DNA from: Mnemiopsis leidyi
Taxonomy: Eukaryota; Ctenophora; Tentaculata; Lobata; Bolinopsidae
DNA: 64,000 nt
NCBI GenBank assembly: GCA_000226015.1
Contig: JH152975.1
Location: forward strand, 188,840-252,839
Reading direction: 5' to 3'
Of the stretch, positions 10,291-20,833 are shown one piece after another (within the stretch, counting starts at the first letter, position 1; every line of letters begins with the position of its first letter). Position numbers and translations under genes: made by a program. The notes beneath the pieces are model-generated. The model was not told where the DNA came from, made no database searches, and saw only the letters and a list, made by a program, of their open reading frames with translations.

Positions 10291-10415
10291 CTCGAGCGTG
10301 TACATTCTTGTCGGACTCGACGGTGTACATACTTGTCGGACTCGAGTGTGTACATACTTGTCGGACTCGAGCGTGTACATTCTTGTCGGACTCGAGTGTG
10401 TATATTCTTGTCGGG
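10291..10415. repeat. 25-bp minisatellite, five units
   Basis: Five head-to-tail units of CTCGAGCGTGTACATTCTTG plus TCGGA, with a few substitutions (GTGTG for GCGTG; ATACTT for ATTCTT). Each unit but one starts with a CTCGAG hexamer. Open frames across it on both strands are repeat artefacts. Confidence 0.95.
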
Positions 10416-13099
10416 AGCAATGACCTAGCTTTCTAAAATAGGTGTTACGTAGTGATCAGTAGAGTGATTATCTATTGAGGCCGTCTCAATATTCGTACAG
10501 GTTTTTCTTGTAGTGTGTAGCAGTAAAGTATGAACATGTCACTAGACACATTATGTGAACTGTACTGTATAATAAATCTTTATTATGAAAGTTAACAATG
10601 AAAGTTAATCATGTTAATTCATAATTATGTCATATTCGGCATGTAAACAAAGCCAAGTCACGCCATATCTATTGATCATCACACATCACCATGGTTCGGC
10701 GATAACCCAAATGCTTTGTGTTAAAGATCAAAACAGTGTCGTATATACCAAATGTCAGATAGAAGTATCGACAGTGGCGTAACGTAGTAGGTCTAGCCAG
10801 TATTGCCCCTACCTGTGGCCGATTTTGATAGCTTATCGGAAATCACCAAAAGAAAGATTTATAACGTTTTAATCAAGACCGAATGAATGATATCGTTTTA
10901 GCAACTACGCTTCAATTCGCTGAGTACAAGTGGTCGAATCCGATCGCCTAATTAATACACTATGACAACACGGAGCTCCCTTTGTACGCCTTTTCTCCCT
11001 CATTTCCAAAGTTGTGCCAGTACGTATGTGATTTTAGCACCGTAGCGCGCACGTGCAGCCAAAATAAATGCGCGTTAACCCTCGCATACCCATCAGACTG
11101 ATCTTCGCGTGTGCGCTCAGGTAGTCAATTCCGTAAAACTCGATGAAGAATTCCGGAACAAGCGCATATTATTGCAACTTTGCCTTGTTTTGGTCAAAGT
11201 ATTAAAACTCACAGCGTTATATAACAATTTCTCGCGGCTTCATCTTAAGCATGTCTAACTCATACAACAACAAAACGTTGAAAAGAAAACACTAATTAAT
11301 CCAGCGACCTAGCTACTGCTCCTTCATAAATAAAAACGAAAACCTAGGTACTAAGCCGCTACTACAAATATACCAACCTCAAAAAGAGGGTCAATGTTGT
11401 GTCAAGATTAATCAATAAATTTGTAATGCCGTGAGGATCAAATACCAATGGACCGAGAGCTTGGTGCGTGGGCTGAAGAGTGATGAAAGATAAATATTTG
11501 CGTCAGTAATGGCCAGCTAAAAGCACTATTTTATTGTCGGTAAGCAATATAAAACGATCATACATTTATATTTTACTATTACGTCTTCTACGCTTCTTTC
11601 TCCTTGAATTTACATTGCACGCAATGGTTAAGGAAGATATTCATGGTTAAAAGACAATAACACTCTGGAATACATTTGCATATATAATCTATCAACCAAT
11701 CAAAGTCCAATTTCGATTCTGAAATAAAATTAGTTCTCATTATCATATCAGCTTATCAGTGGAAGTTAGCCATTAACGACATGATTCAATTCTGTAGTTT
11801 TTACGATCTATTGTAATATTATTGTGATTTACGATGAATTGTGATTCTAGATCTAGCTCTACCGATTAATAATGGAATCGCACTAAAGACACGAAAGACA
11901 AAATTTCACGTACAGTACTCTGTTTGCTAGCGCTAGGGAGTAATTAAGTAGAACCAGAGGCAGATACACATAACACAGTAGGGCAGTGGGGGGAGGTTTC
12001 ACATTTATTGGCTGGTTAACAAGGCAGCAGATAACGGAATCAGTTTAATTATATCTGTCTGAGAGCATATTAGGTAGAATTTCTGATGATGAAGAACATG
12101 GAAATATTGCAGTAAGGTCTTTATTGTAAATTTAAGTACTAAGGAAGTTTCGGCAGTACTGCAACCACAGGTTTTTGAGCCGAACATTGTATTAAATGTA
12201 CTACATAATTGTACCAGGTCATGTACATAGTAACACACTACCAATACATAATTGTACCATTTCATGTACATAGTAACACACTACCAATATATGAGCATCG
12301 AAGTATGCGGGCGTAGATGTATCGTATGAGAATCAATTAGAAAGTTGAACTATGTTGTCACCAAGACAACAATAGCTCCATCTTTCGTAATTTGACTTGG
12401 TGTTACTTGGTTGGAGACAGATAAGTACTTTGACATGTCAACTTCACTAAGTTGTGTGCACAGTTTTACACAGGGCACTTTAAATGTTACGTTTACTCAC
12501 ATACTTCTACATTATTCTACATCGACAGGAGGCAAGGTATTTGCTATGCTGATTATATGTACTACAACGCTGGAAAAAATGTCGTGTTTGAATACCTATC
12601 AGGAGAGAAGGAGGTGGCGGTGTGAATTATCAGATAGAAACATACAATTCTAGAAATATCGATGAAATCATAATTCTTATCTTAATCGATAAATTAGTCT
12701 ATTTGTGGACCCCCAAAAAGTACATCACACAGAAGCGCGGCCATGAATGAGATCTGGAAGCAATGTTTAAACTTCTACACAGAATTTTGTAATGAGTAGA
12801 TGTGAATTTACAGCTGAATAACAACGACTATATCAGCACAATTATCTAGATGTTCAATAAGTGTACAACTTAGTGAGCCAAGTACAGAGCTCATTTCTTT
12901 GTCCTGGAATGCAGAACAAGAATCTTAATTTGAAAATTAATGCAGTTATGAACCTTTGTTGTACCAAACTTAAGCTTACGGAATGTGAAAATTCCAAAAA
13001 TTCATACATTGATGTTTGTCATAAGTCAAATCATACCATGAACTTTTCCTAATCAGAACGATGATTTATAACAACAAATTACTAACCTGGGACGAACAT
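10416..13099. other. Intergenic, mostly featureless
   Basis: No coding region is supported. The only structure noted is a 43-bp tandem duplication at 12203-12288. Confidence 0.5.
12203..12288. repeat. 43-bp tandem duplication
   Basis: ACATAATTGTACCAGGTCAT and the following TGTACATAGTAACACACTAC are repeated once with a 43-base period; the second copy has TT for GG after ACCA. Confidence 0.88.
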
Positions 13100-13900
13100 T
13101 CAAGATCCGGAGGAAGCAGAGTTTCGTTTTCGTTTGGGTCTCTCTTTTGGAATGTGAACTTTAGCAAACTTGATTCTTAGTGCCATCAATTTACCTGCAA
13201 GGACATACAAGATAAATCTTATTTCATATACCTATACAAAGCAAAATACAGCTAAAAATAGGTGCACTGTGCAAAAACTTTTGATCTCAGTGCATTGGCA
13301 CGATTTTAGTAACGAGATTTAAAGTAAGGAATCGACAATTAGACTTAAACAGAAAACTTTCCTAGAGACTTGTTGACACTACACAACTGCGAGCTACCTG
13401 AAATTTCATTTGCCTAATACCAACTGTTTAATACTAGATCACCTACTTGAAAATTACTGGAGATCAAATTCAATGTATAATAAAAAAGCCTCAAGATTCA
13501 GCACAGTTTAATATGTCCTATTATATACTCGCTCTCAAATCTTCATACTATAAACGCGTTATTTATAGATGTCAGATATGGCACAAGTGTTGTTTAAAAA
13601 ATCCAGAATTGCATAACGCTCAACACCCTTTAAGCAGAGCCATGCAACGATCAGTGACTATCTGAAGTCAAAAGTATTATAAGAAATTTCATTCTTGATA
13701 TTCCAGGGCTTGATATAAATGGTATATGAATATCTGAATATAGAAGGTGGACAATTTACCTTCAATCGTTTGTTTTTGCCTGGGGCAGACTTCTCTCATC
13801 ATAAGAGGCAAATTTCTGACCAAAAAGGGTTTTTGAAACTGTTCCGATTCTGTCAGTGAATTCCTCGGTACAGCTTTTCCTTGCAATATCGACATAAACA
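13100..13900 (-). CDS. 3' end of an unrecognised gene (two exons)
   Basis: Read on the minus strand, an exon at 13900-13760 follows an ATTTTTCCAG acceptor and ends at a GTAAAT donor (phase 1). A last exon at 13194-13100 follows CTTGCAG and ends with TGA. The frames join exactly. The peptide contains FMSILQGKAVPRNSLTESEQ, then LVRNLPLMMREVCPRQKQ, and a basic tail IPKERPKRKRNSASSGS that looks like a nuclear-localisation-type terminus. The family is not recognised. Upstream exons, at higher coordinates, were not found. Support is the matching splice phases and a coherent basic C-terminus, so the call is tentative. Confidence 0.5.
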
Positions 13901-14689
13901 CTGGAAAAATAAGATATTTAGGATTTGCAGCATATGGAATCCATCAAAAGTGCAATTGGACAATAGAAGTAATCTGTATAATATTACTAAAACACCGACT
14001 AACCATATGCATTGTGAGTTTCATGACGTAAATTTGAAATTAATTATCGATTTTGTGACACAACACAATATAATTTAACAATTGCAAGTAAATAATTTTA
14101 AATATTTGAAATGAGGCATGTAGTATTAGTGTGTACTGTGTTCTTAAAAAGAATGCTCCTAAAAGTAAATTGCATTCAAATTGATTCTATTGTTAAGCTG
14201 CAAGCAGAGTCCAGGCTAGCACAGACAGTCTCCAACTGGCCAATCCCTGTTTGCAAGCCATGTAGCAGGGGACCAGAAGGAGTAAAGCAGGTAAGGGTAA
14301 CAGCCGATGCACAATACTTCCATCTCGTTTTTATAAAAGAAACAAGGAAATATTTCCATATGTTTGAAGAACTCTAGACAAAACCTGTGCAATTCAGCAA
14401 GATCCCAAATTCAAATTTGTCCAGCATCCCATAATTTTTTAACTCAGAGACAGTAATCTGTATGCCAAAATTTAATCCAAAAATGTGTAAAATCTGCCAC
14501 TGATGTTTAGTCTCTTCACAGGAAAATCAGATACTCCCTGTATACAGGCCTACCAAATAGCTAAGTCAACCACCCACTCCAAATTCTTTAGGCTCCTCTT
14601 CAATACACTTTAAACTGAGCTAAGTCTCTCATAGAATTTCAGACTTTCTGTCAAGATTTTCTCATGTTAAAACTCATAAGATGAGTTGG
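13901..14689. other. Non-genic interval with one isolated splice-donor-like site
   Basis: No gene is supported. On the plus strand an open segment ending GGAGTAAAGCAG at 14290 is followed by GTAAGG, a strong donor, but no partner exon was found. Confidence 0.35.
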
Positions 14690-14900
14690 AAGTGTAGTGG
14701 TTCAGAAAGTGGGGGTTCAGTTCCCATATTGGCCAATCCTTGATGAGTGTGCTTAGGGCATTTGCCTATGCAATCTTCTTTGGTCAACTCAGCTGAATGA
14801 CTGGAACCCCATTATTGAGGGTCAGATGAGGAGGGTATCTGTTATAAGATCTAGAATCTTCCAGGTGCTCCTTCAGTACTTGATGTTTAAGTCTGGGCAC
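14690..14900 (+). mobile_element. tRNA-derived SINE-like repeat, copy 1
   Basis: Starts with an AGTGTAGTGGTTCAG segment followed by GGTTCAGTTCC at 14714-14724, which resembles a tRNA B box. Downstream come TTTGCCTATGCAATC (14761), CAACTCAGCTGAATGAC and ATTGAGGGTCAGATGAGGAG. The same order recurs at 17625-18005 and, for the 3' half, at about 18030-18160. It is dispersed and non-coding. Confidence 0.6.
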
Positions 14901-15587
14901 AGGTGTAACAAATACTATAACAATATATACTCATTCACAATATCTGTGTGATTTGATAAAGTCAAATCATGACAAGCTCTGACACTCCATTGAGTGGTGC
15001 CTTGTCCAAGATAGAAGCTAAACAGATATCTGATTGATGTTAGTTTTGGTAGATTCAGATTTCTTTTTTGCCGAGCCAACTTCGCTTAATCAATCTTTCT
15101 TTTCTCGCAATGACGGTATGATGTATACTGGGGATAACCAGCTCCATGAGTAGACTAGCTTGGTGATGGACGGCAGCCACTGCACAACCCAGGCGGTAAG
15201 TAGTGTTTAAGAGTATTAACTACTGATTTTAAACTTCAAATTGTTATCATTACAGCAATCAATGTATTCAGATAAAAACTAACTGGTCAAATGTAGCTAA
15301 AATATGCCTGGACTCTGTGACCGTGATAACAACTTAAGGTCACTAATACACCTATTAAGAACAGATAAACCGTTCAGGCAATTACATTAGGCCCCAATTA
15401 TGCATGAAGCTTCTAAAATGGTATCACGTAAGGTAAAAATGTAAATACCATTGAACCACACATGCCGTAAATCAATCAGGAAGTAATCAAATATTTACTG
15501 AATTAAGATGAAATATGTGTAAACAGTTAACACTCAAAAGAAAATGTACCGTAAAATTCACTTCTTGCCATGATATTTTGACTAGGT
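14901..15587. other. Non-genic interval
   Basis: No coding sequence is supported. At 15166-15195 an ATG opens ten codons ending at a textbook donor GCG|GTAAGT on the plus strand; without a downstream exon it cannot be called. Confidence 0.35.
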
Positions 15588-16613
15588 TTAATCTGGCCTT
15601 ACACTGTTAATATCAAAACTCACTATTTTATTATTTCTTATTACATGAGTTCTGTTGGGCTCTGATTTGCGTCTTACTCTTAGTTGTTCAATAAGAGTCT
15701 TAAGATGTTTCCTTTCCTGAACATTTCTATCGGGGCATATATACACTGATCTATAACCCTCCTTTGTGTGTAGTTTTTTCGCACTTCTCAGAACTTGAGC
15801 AACGTGATCAGCGTTCCGTAGAGAGAACTTAACGGGACGGGGACGCTTATCCCCGGACTTCTTAATTCCCACTCTGACACAGTCCGTCACCACCGGTTTC
15901 TCCTCTATCTCATGCAATACAGTTTCAACTCTACCCAGCAAATCCTCCCCACATGCAGCTATCTCTTCGATACCATAAACGATAACGTTCTTACTCCTGT
16001 CCTCTTCATCACAAACGCTTTTGACTGCAGCTTTGATCGTTTTATGACATATCGCTGGTTCAGTATTTTTCTTCAATACTGATGAAAAAGATTTCATTTC
16101 GGTCTGAACTGTTGATTTGATTTCACCGAGTTCATTACTTTTCATCTCCATGATTTCTGCTTGGAGCTGTATAATTTTTTCTTGATCACCGATCTTTTCA
16201 TTCTGAAGCTGGTCAATTCGTTTACTACATCGGTCAATTAAACCGACAGCATTTCTGATCAACGGTACACTGTAAGAGTCAAGGATTTGACATACTGTCT
16301 CTAACCACTGAGCAAGCTTCTCTTTAGGAACAGTCCTCTTGATAAAATCGTTTTGTTTGAGTGAAGAGCCGTCATGAACATTAAGTTCTTCATACATTTC
16401 TTTGAAAATACTGTCCCGTGCTGATAATGTTTGACTGACATAAAGCAGATTAACATCCACAAGTTTGTCAATTTCCACTTCGGAAACATGTTCGTTGAGA
16501 GTAGATCCCACCGTGTATAGGCAATGTATATACACTTGGTATAGCTCAAGTAAAAGGTGCAGGGTGCACCGCTTAACTTTACACGCGATAAACGAGAGCA
16601 CTTGAAAACGCAA
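15588..16613 (-). CDS. Solitary LINE ORF1-like protein
   Basis: An intact open frame of up to 341 residues. A helical N-terminal part is followed by a coiled coil (about residues 125-185: RIDQLQNEKIG, QLQAEIMEMKSNELGEIKS). A C-terminal RRM-like and basic region follows, with SKNVIVYGIEE, VTDCVRVGIKKSGD, RPRPVKFSLRNADHVAQVL and YICPDRNVQERKHL. This arrangement is typical of ORF1 nucleic-acid chaperones of CR1/L1-like elements. The true start is uncertain; the first 30 residues look untranslated in character. No reverse transcriptase follows on the same strand down to 15000, so it is either a 3'-truncated element or a solitary, possibly co-opted ORF1. Confidence 0.75.
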   Translation of the reverse strand: MRFQVLSFIACKVKRCTLHLLLELYQVYIHCLYTVGSTLNEHVSEVEIDKLVDVNLLYVSQTLSARDSIFKEMYEELNVHDGSSLKQNDFIKRTVPKEKLAQWLETVCQILDSYSVPLIRNAVGLIDRCSKRIDQLQNEKIGDQEKIIQLQAEIMEMKSNELGEIKSTVQTEMKSFSSVLKKNTEPAICHKTIKAAVKSVCDEEDRSKNVIVYGIEEIAACGEDLLGRVETVLHEIEEKPVVTDCVRVGIKKSGDKRPRPVKFSLRNADHVAQVLRSAKKLHTKEGYRSVYICPDRNVQERKHLKTLIEQLRVRRKSEPNRTHVIRNNKIVSFDINSVRPD

Positions 16614-17624
16614 CGTAAGCTACACACACTACACTACACTAACTTGGTGTATGTTATTGTAATATACTATTCTAAGTGTACTTGGTCTAGTAGACATTTA
16701 CAATTACAAATGTTCTTTAGGTTGCCTGATCGTGTCCAAAATATTCTAAATTTACCAGATACAGGATGGTGAAAACTCAAATTCACAAAGTTTTAAAATT
16801 CTTCCATTCTGCTTGAGATTGGAAAACTGCATTGCTGGCTCAGCTTGTAAGTGAGTATGATGTATGCAATCTTGAATAAGGCTAATGAGGTCAGTTTCCA
16901 AACTGAACCTCTGCCCAAACCGAACCTCTCAATGCTCAAGCTGTACCACACAGTGCCACAATTGATGAAAGCCTGAAATATGGAATACTTATATTTTCAA
17001 GACTGTGCGATTGAAATCTGCTGATCTATCTTTAACTACCACCAGAATTACTGACTTCTACCACTAAATGTATAACAAAAGGGAGTTTGGACTTACTTTT
17101 CACCCAATCCATTCCCAAAATATGGTGAAATTTATAGGTTAATGTGATATCTGGTCCAGTGAACCAATAGAAGTCCTGATCTGCTGGTCAGGTCTGGTTA
17201 TAAATTCCTGGCCCGGTTGGCTCCTAATCCATAACTAGTCAAGCAAGATTAACTTACCAACATTATGACAAAACTTAATACAGCGACTTTTAAATTATCA
17301 GTATTAGCAACTCTCTTATTGTAATTCTAATCACAGAGATCTACAGAGATGAACTATGACCACCAGACCTACTACAGTCTGCAATCTCCACACTTACTGC
17401 CAATCTCGACCTCAGCACCCTTATTCTTACTGCTAGCAATTTGAATAGTTTAAACAATGTCACCACGTTTAACTTAAGATGATAAAAAACAGTGTTCTTG
17501 TTATTGTAAAAGTGATCCACCACTTGATTTCCAATAGAGATTATTGCAGTTGGTGCTAAACACAGTGACGTTACCCTGCTTCAAACATTACCCTCATTAT
17601 ATGAAAACCTCTTATTAAAATTGC
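16614..17624. other. Non-genic interval
   Basis: No gene, RNA or recognisable repeat was found. Confidence 0.4.
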
Positions 17625-18005
17625 TAAGAGTGATGTAGTGGTACATATTAACAAACCTCTGGTGCAGGGGGTACAGGGTTCAATTCTTAGATCAAATTCT
17701 AGAAGAGTGGCTCTAATCAGAGCCCTTTTACCCATTGTGTGGGCGACCATGAACAGAGGTAGCAGCCCCCACACACAGCCTAAGCACCTGAATAGATTAA
17801 ATAGAGGAGTGCACTATAAAGGACATTTGCCTACGCAATCATCTCAATTCGACTTTCTCTGAATTTGTCCGACCCTCATTCGACGTGAGTAGAGGAGAAT
17901 AAAATGACGGGAGGGTGCGCCCTGCTGTACAAAAGTCGACTCAGCTGAACGACCCAGAAACCATGATTGATGTTTAAATGAAAAGGGTCTTGATATAATA
18001 TTTAC
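17625..18005 (+). mobile_element. SINE-like repeat, copy 2, interrupted by a MITE
   Basis: Same order as copy 1: GATGTAGTGGTAC, a B-box-like GGGTTCAATTCTTA at about 17676, TTTGCCTACGCAATC at 17826, then CTCAGCTGAACGACC at 17940. An 82-base MITE insertion separates the last two blocks, which are adjacent in copy 1. Confidence 0.6.
17854..17932 (+). mobile_element. hAT-like MITE (8-bp TSD), nested copy
   Basis: Core blocks TTGTCCGACCCTCATTCGA, AATAAAATGACGGGAGGGTG and CTGCTGTACAA are shared with copies at 19780 and 20751. The flanking octamers AATTCGAC (17846-17853) and AAGTCGAC (17933-17940) form a duplication with one mismatch. It sits inside a SINE-like repeat and so is younger than that repeat. 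Confidence 0.72.
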
Positions 18006-18029
18006 TTCTAGAATCCTCAGTATACGTGT

Positions 18030-18165
18030 AAAGGAGTGCACTGAGGGACTTTGCCTATGCAATCTTTGATCTCCTCTGCGGAATGACCAGGAAAGGCCGC
18101 GATTGAGGGTTAAATGAGGAGCGTCTACGTTCAGATACCCACAGGTGATGCTGTCATAAGCAAAC
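18030..18165 (+). mobile_element. SINE-like repeat fragment, copy 3
   Basis: Contains TTTGCCTATGCAATC at 18050, CTGCGGAATGACCAGG and ATTGAGGGTTAAATGAGGAG, matching the 3' half of copy 1 at 14755-14840. Confidence 0.5.
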
Positions 18166-18336
18166 CCTTATCGACGAGGGATCCGGTCACAAATTTAAAC
18201 CGTTCGGGATTCAACATTAGAAATAGCCTGGATTAGCTGTGTACAGCTGTTACAAATTCAAATATAAGCAATTTGATGACACTTGACGAACAATGATGAA
18301 TGAATGAAGTAATGACACAAGCTTTCAAAATAAAGT

Positions 18337-18779
18337 ATGGATCTAAAATCTTTGGCAGATGATTCTTCTTTTGTTAATGCAGTTGTCGAGTTATATAGGA
18401 AATGTACTGACAGTGGAGAATTACCTCAAATCTGGAAGTCTGCAAATCTTTCTGCACTTTTCAAGAGTGGTTCTAAAACAGACCCTTTAAATTATAGACC
18501 AGTTTCCTTAACATGTATATTGTGTAAAGTTGATGAAAAAATTTTAAGAAATGAAATCTTAGTCTTTGTAGAGGATAAGATTAGTCCTCATCAACATGGT
18601 TTTGTTAAAGGGAAATCATGTCTTAGTAATTTATTGGAAACTATGGACTGTGTAATGGAACTGCTGGAAAGGGACATTCCAGTGGATATATTGTATTTTG
18701 ATTTTAAGAAGGCATTCGATCGGGTGCCTCATAATAGATTGCTCTTAAAGCTTCAATGTTTAGGAATTGATGGTAAATT
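18337..18779 (+). pseudogene. Non-LTR (CR1/Jockey-type) reverse transcriptase fragment
   Basis: The frame encodes the fingers/palm part of a LINE reverse transcriptase: LPQIWKSANLSALFKSG, DPLNYRPVSLTCILCKV, ISPHQHGFVKGKSCLSNLL and LYFDFKKAFDRVPHNRLLLK. The FDFKKAFD motif holds the first catalytic aspartate; the FADD box would lie beyond the break. The frame runs into the run of N at 18780. No 5' part of ORF2 is seen, so this is a 5'-truncated copy. Confidence 0.88.
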
Positions 18780-18790
18780 NNNNNNNNNNN
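18780..18790. other. Assembly gap (11 N)
   Basis: Eleven undetermined bases interrupt the LINE. The sequence to the right does not continue the reverse transcriptase, so the gap may hide missing sequence or a mis-join. Confidence 0.99.
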
Positions 18791-18954
18791 CTGAACGAGA
18801 GATAACTTTGGAGATACCCCTGCAGCTGAAGTCTCATAGAAGAGGACTTCACGAGTCGCCCCAATGGTAAAGGTGCAGATGGGCTGGGATTGGTCTATAT
18901 AGCTTTCATCATCTGCATGCGGGAGCTTCCGTGATTGCCCAGTTAAGATTTCTT
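18791..18954 (-). pseudogene. AlkB-like 2OG-Fe(II) oxygenase fragment (tentative)
   Basis: On the minus strand an uninterrupted frame reads LTGQSRKLPHADDESYIDQS, then ICTFTIGATREVLFYE. HAD at 18911-18919 fits the iron-binding H-x-D motif of AlkB-like dioxygenases. The spacing H-x-D-D-E, a bulky I-x-x-x-x-I strand and a GATR-x-x-x-F strand also fits that fold. The second metal His and the 2OG-binding Arg are not present in this short piece. It lies between the assembly gap and the LINE 3' end, and could be a host exon, a retroelement-borne domain, or mis-joined sequence. Confidence 0.45.
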
Positions 18955-19275
18955 CTAGTTTAAACGTTTTTAAATTCAATTTAGAAGTGTTTAAGTGTAA
19001 AACTAAAGATTTGGGAATATGTGGTGTGGGAAATTTTTGGCAAATCTCTGATGAAGTTTTGAATAGAATAGAAGGTGTAAATTATTTGGAGAATAAGTTA
19101 AAGCATAATATTTATCTTAATAATAATCCTATTGTAGCTAAGAAGAGATTTATAAACATTCATTAGATTTTTCATATCTTAAAAGATTTTTAACAATTTG
19201 TAAATTTATTTAGATATTTTGTGTGATTATGTGTGATGATGCTGGCATCATTATTTATATTTTTTTTATGGAAAC
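18955..19275 (+). mobile_element. LINE 3' end (ORF2 C-terminus and 3' UTR)
   Basis: The frame ends NFWQISDEVLNRIEGVNYLE, then KKRFINIH and TAG at 19165-19167. The 3' UTR contains GTGATGATGCTGGCATCATT at about 19228, itself a near-palindrome. The same coding tail and 3' UTR occur inverted at 22305-22800, showing that both are copies of one LINE family. Confidence 0.85.
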
Positions 19276-19779
19276 AGATTAATAAGATAACAAAATATTT
19301 GGCAATAAGCGGTGAAATAACTATCAGCTACATAAACCGATTAACCGACACAGGACCCACAGTATAACTATTTAAAAAATCAAAAAATCAGCCTAATATA
19401 AAGCATGAGCTTTATGCCATTAAGCCCCTCGGTAGCAAGGCTATGCAACGTTAAGCAATATGGTCTAACTTTTTTGTATTGGGTCATTAATTCTTAGAAC
19501 GATGAATTTCAAGACATTTGGATAAATGTTGTAACCTTTGGTCAAACTTTAAGTAATATTTGATGAAATTTGATTTGAACGGAATTTTTAAAAAATTAGA
19601 TATTTTAAAAGATTTATCTCAGTGCAGCCGCGCGTGCAAAGTGTGGAAGCACTTGGTTAGGTGAATCTTCGAAGCTGAAGCTAAATAAATTAAAAACGCA
19701 ACGCGCATCGCCAGTTAACGTTTGCTTTTTACTTTTAACCAGGTGTTTTCATAAATTGCCTGATGCTGCCGCGAAGCGG
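19276..19779. other. Non-genic, becoming GC-rich
   Basis: No gene seen. From about 19620 the sequence becomes rich in CGCG-containing words (for example ACACGCGCGGCTG beyond 19880), unlike the surrounding AT-rich DNA; this continues to about 20350. Confidence 0.4.
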
Positions 19780-19842
19780 TTGTCTGACTTTGTCCCGGAG
19801 AATAAAATGTGAAATGACGGGAGGGTGCACGCTGCTGTACAA
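19780..19842 (+). mobile_element. hAT-like MITE (8-bp TSD), short copy
   Basis: Begins TTGTCTGACTTTGTCC and ends GCTGCTGTACAA, with perfect flanking octamers CGAAGCGG at 19772-19779 and 19843-19850. The middle is deleted relative to the copies at 17854 and 20751. Confidence 0.82.
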
Positions 19843-20159
19843 CGAAGCGGCAACCGCAACGCAAGGCAAACCAGGTGCTTACGCACAATACACGCGCGGC
19901 TGTCACGCAGCTTTTTTCACTTATAACCAGGTGACATGCTAAAGCACGCTACGCGCGCGGCTGCTACGCGTACGCACGCAAAAGGGCTCTAGTTTGTAGT
20001 TAAAGCATGAGCAATTCAATCAACGGGCGATGCGCGTCTAGAATTTCTTCAAAATTCATGGCCAGAAATGCGTGACAGCGCGTGATGGCCGCGACAGTAG
20101 GTTATCAACCTACAACAATTTTCAACAGCTTTTCCGATCCAGGCACCTCTGATAGCACG

Positions 20160-20261
20160 TTGTACAGCACACAGCAGCGAGTATACCCTCCTGTCGCGTC
20201 ATTTTATTTCCTCTATTTGCTTCGAATGAGGGTACCGCGACCGGACAAAGTCAAACAATTG
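20160..20261 (-). mobile_element. hAT-like MITE, inverted copy
   Basis: Contains the reverse complements of the family blocks: TTGTACAGC, CCCTCCTGTCGCGTCATTTT, TTCGAATGAGGGT and GGACAAAGTCAAACAA. No clear target-site duplication was found. Neighbouring sequence at 19880-19990 and 20275-20350 is full of CGCGCTACGCGC-type palindromes. Confidence 0.6.
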
Positions 20262-20750
20262 TAACCAAATTATCCCCTATGCGCGCTACGCGCACGCCAC
20301 TTGTCCTGGCTGGAATTTAGCTGCACGTAGCAGCTGTGCTTACCGGGCGTTGCGCGGCACTCTGATCTGTACGTTTCCCTCCGTTCGTTGCAAAGCAACA
20401 ATTACCCTGAGGTCCCCAGGCAAGTAAGAGTTCAATTGATTTGAATATTTTATTGAAGAAGTATATAATATATTTGACAAAATATAACAAGAATAAATCA
20501 AAGGAGCACAAAAATCATAGGGCTGACGATTTTGCCTTTGGGCTGAGGGCCAAACACGAAAGTAGCATATCGAAAGAAATGCAAAAACGATTGGCGATAC
20601 CAGCAACAACTGTGATGAGGCCAGGCACCGGGCCGAGGTGCCTCGGACTTTTACTGTGGACTCCAACTTAACTGACTAGATTAAGCTCCAATAGGATTTA
20701 CAGCCTGATGATATTTATATTTGTTGTGTCAAAACATAGCCCGTAATATG

Positions 20751-20833
20751 TTGTCTGACTTCGTCCGACCCTCATTCGAAGCGAATAGAGGGAATGGGAA
20801 TAAAATGACAGGAGGGTGCGCGCTGCCGTACAA
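20751..20833 (+). mobile_element. hAT-like MITE (8-bp TSD), full copy
   Basis: Starts TTGTCTGACTTCGTCC, contains GACCCTCATTCGAAGCGAAT and ATGACAGGAGGGTGCGCGC, and ends GCCGTACAA. It is flanked by perfect octamers GTAATATG at 20743-20750 and 20834-20841. This copy best defines the element: 83 bp, with ends TTGT...ACAA. Confidence 0.85.

Noticed and set aside
10196-10428. Open frames of about 70 codons on both strands
   Set aside because: They are produced by the 25-bp minisatellite, whose composition avoids stops.
15166-15195. Possible first exon MDGSHCTTQA with a perfect donor
   Set aside because: Its phase 0 does not fit the kinase acceptor at 23193, which would need a phase-2 partner, and no other downstream exon was found.
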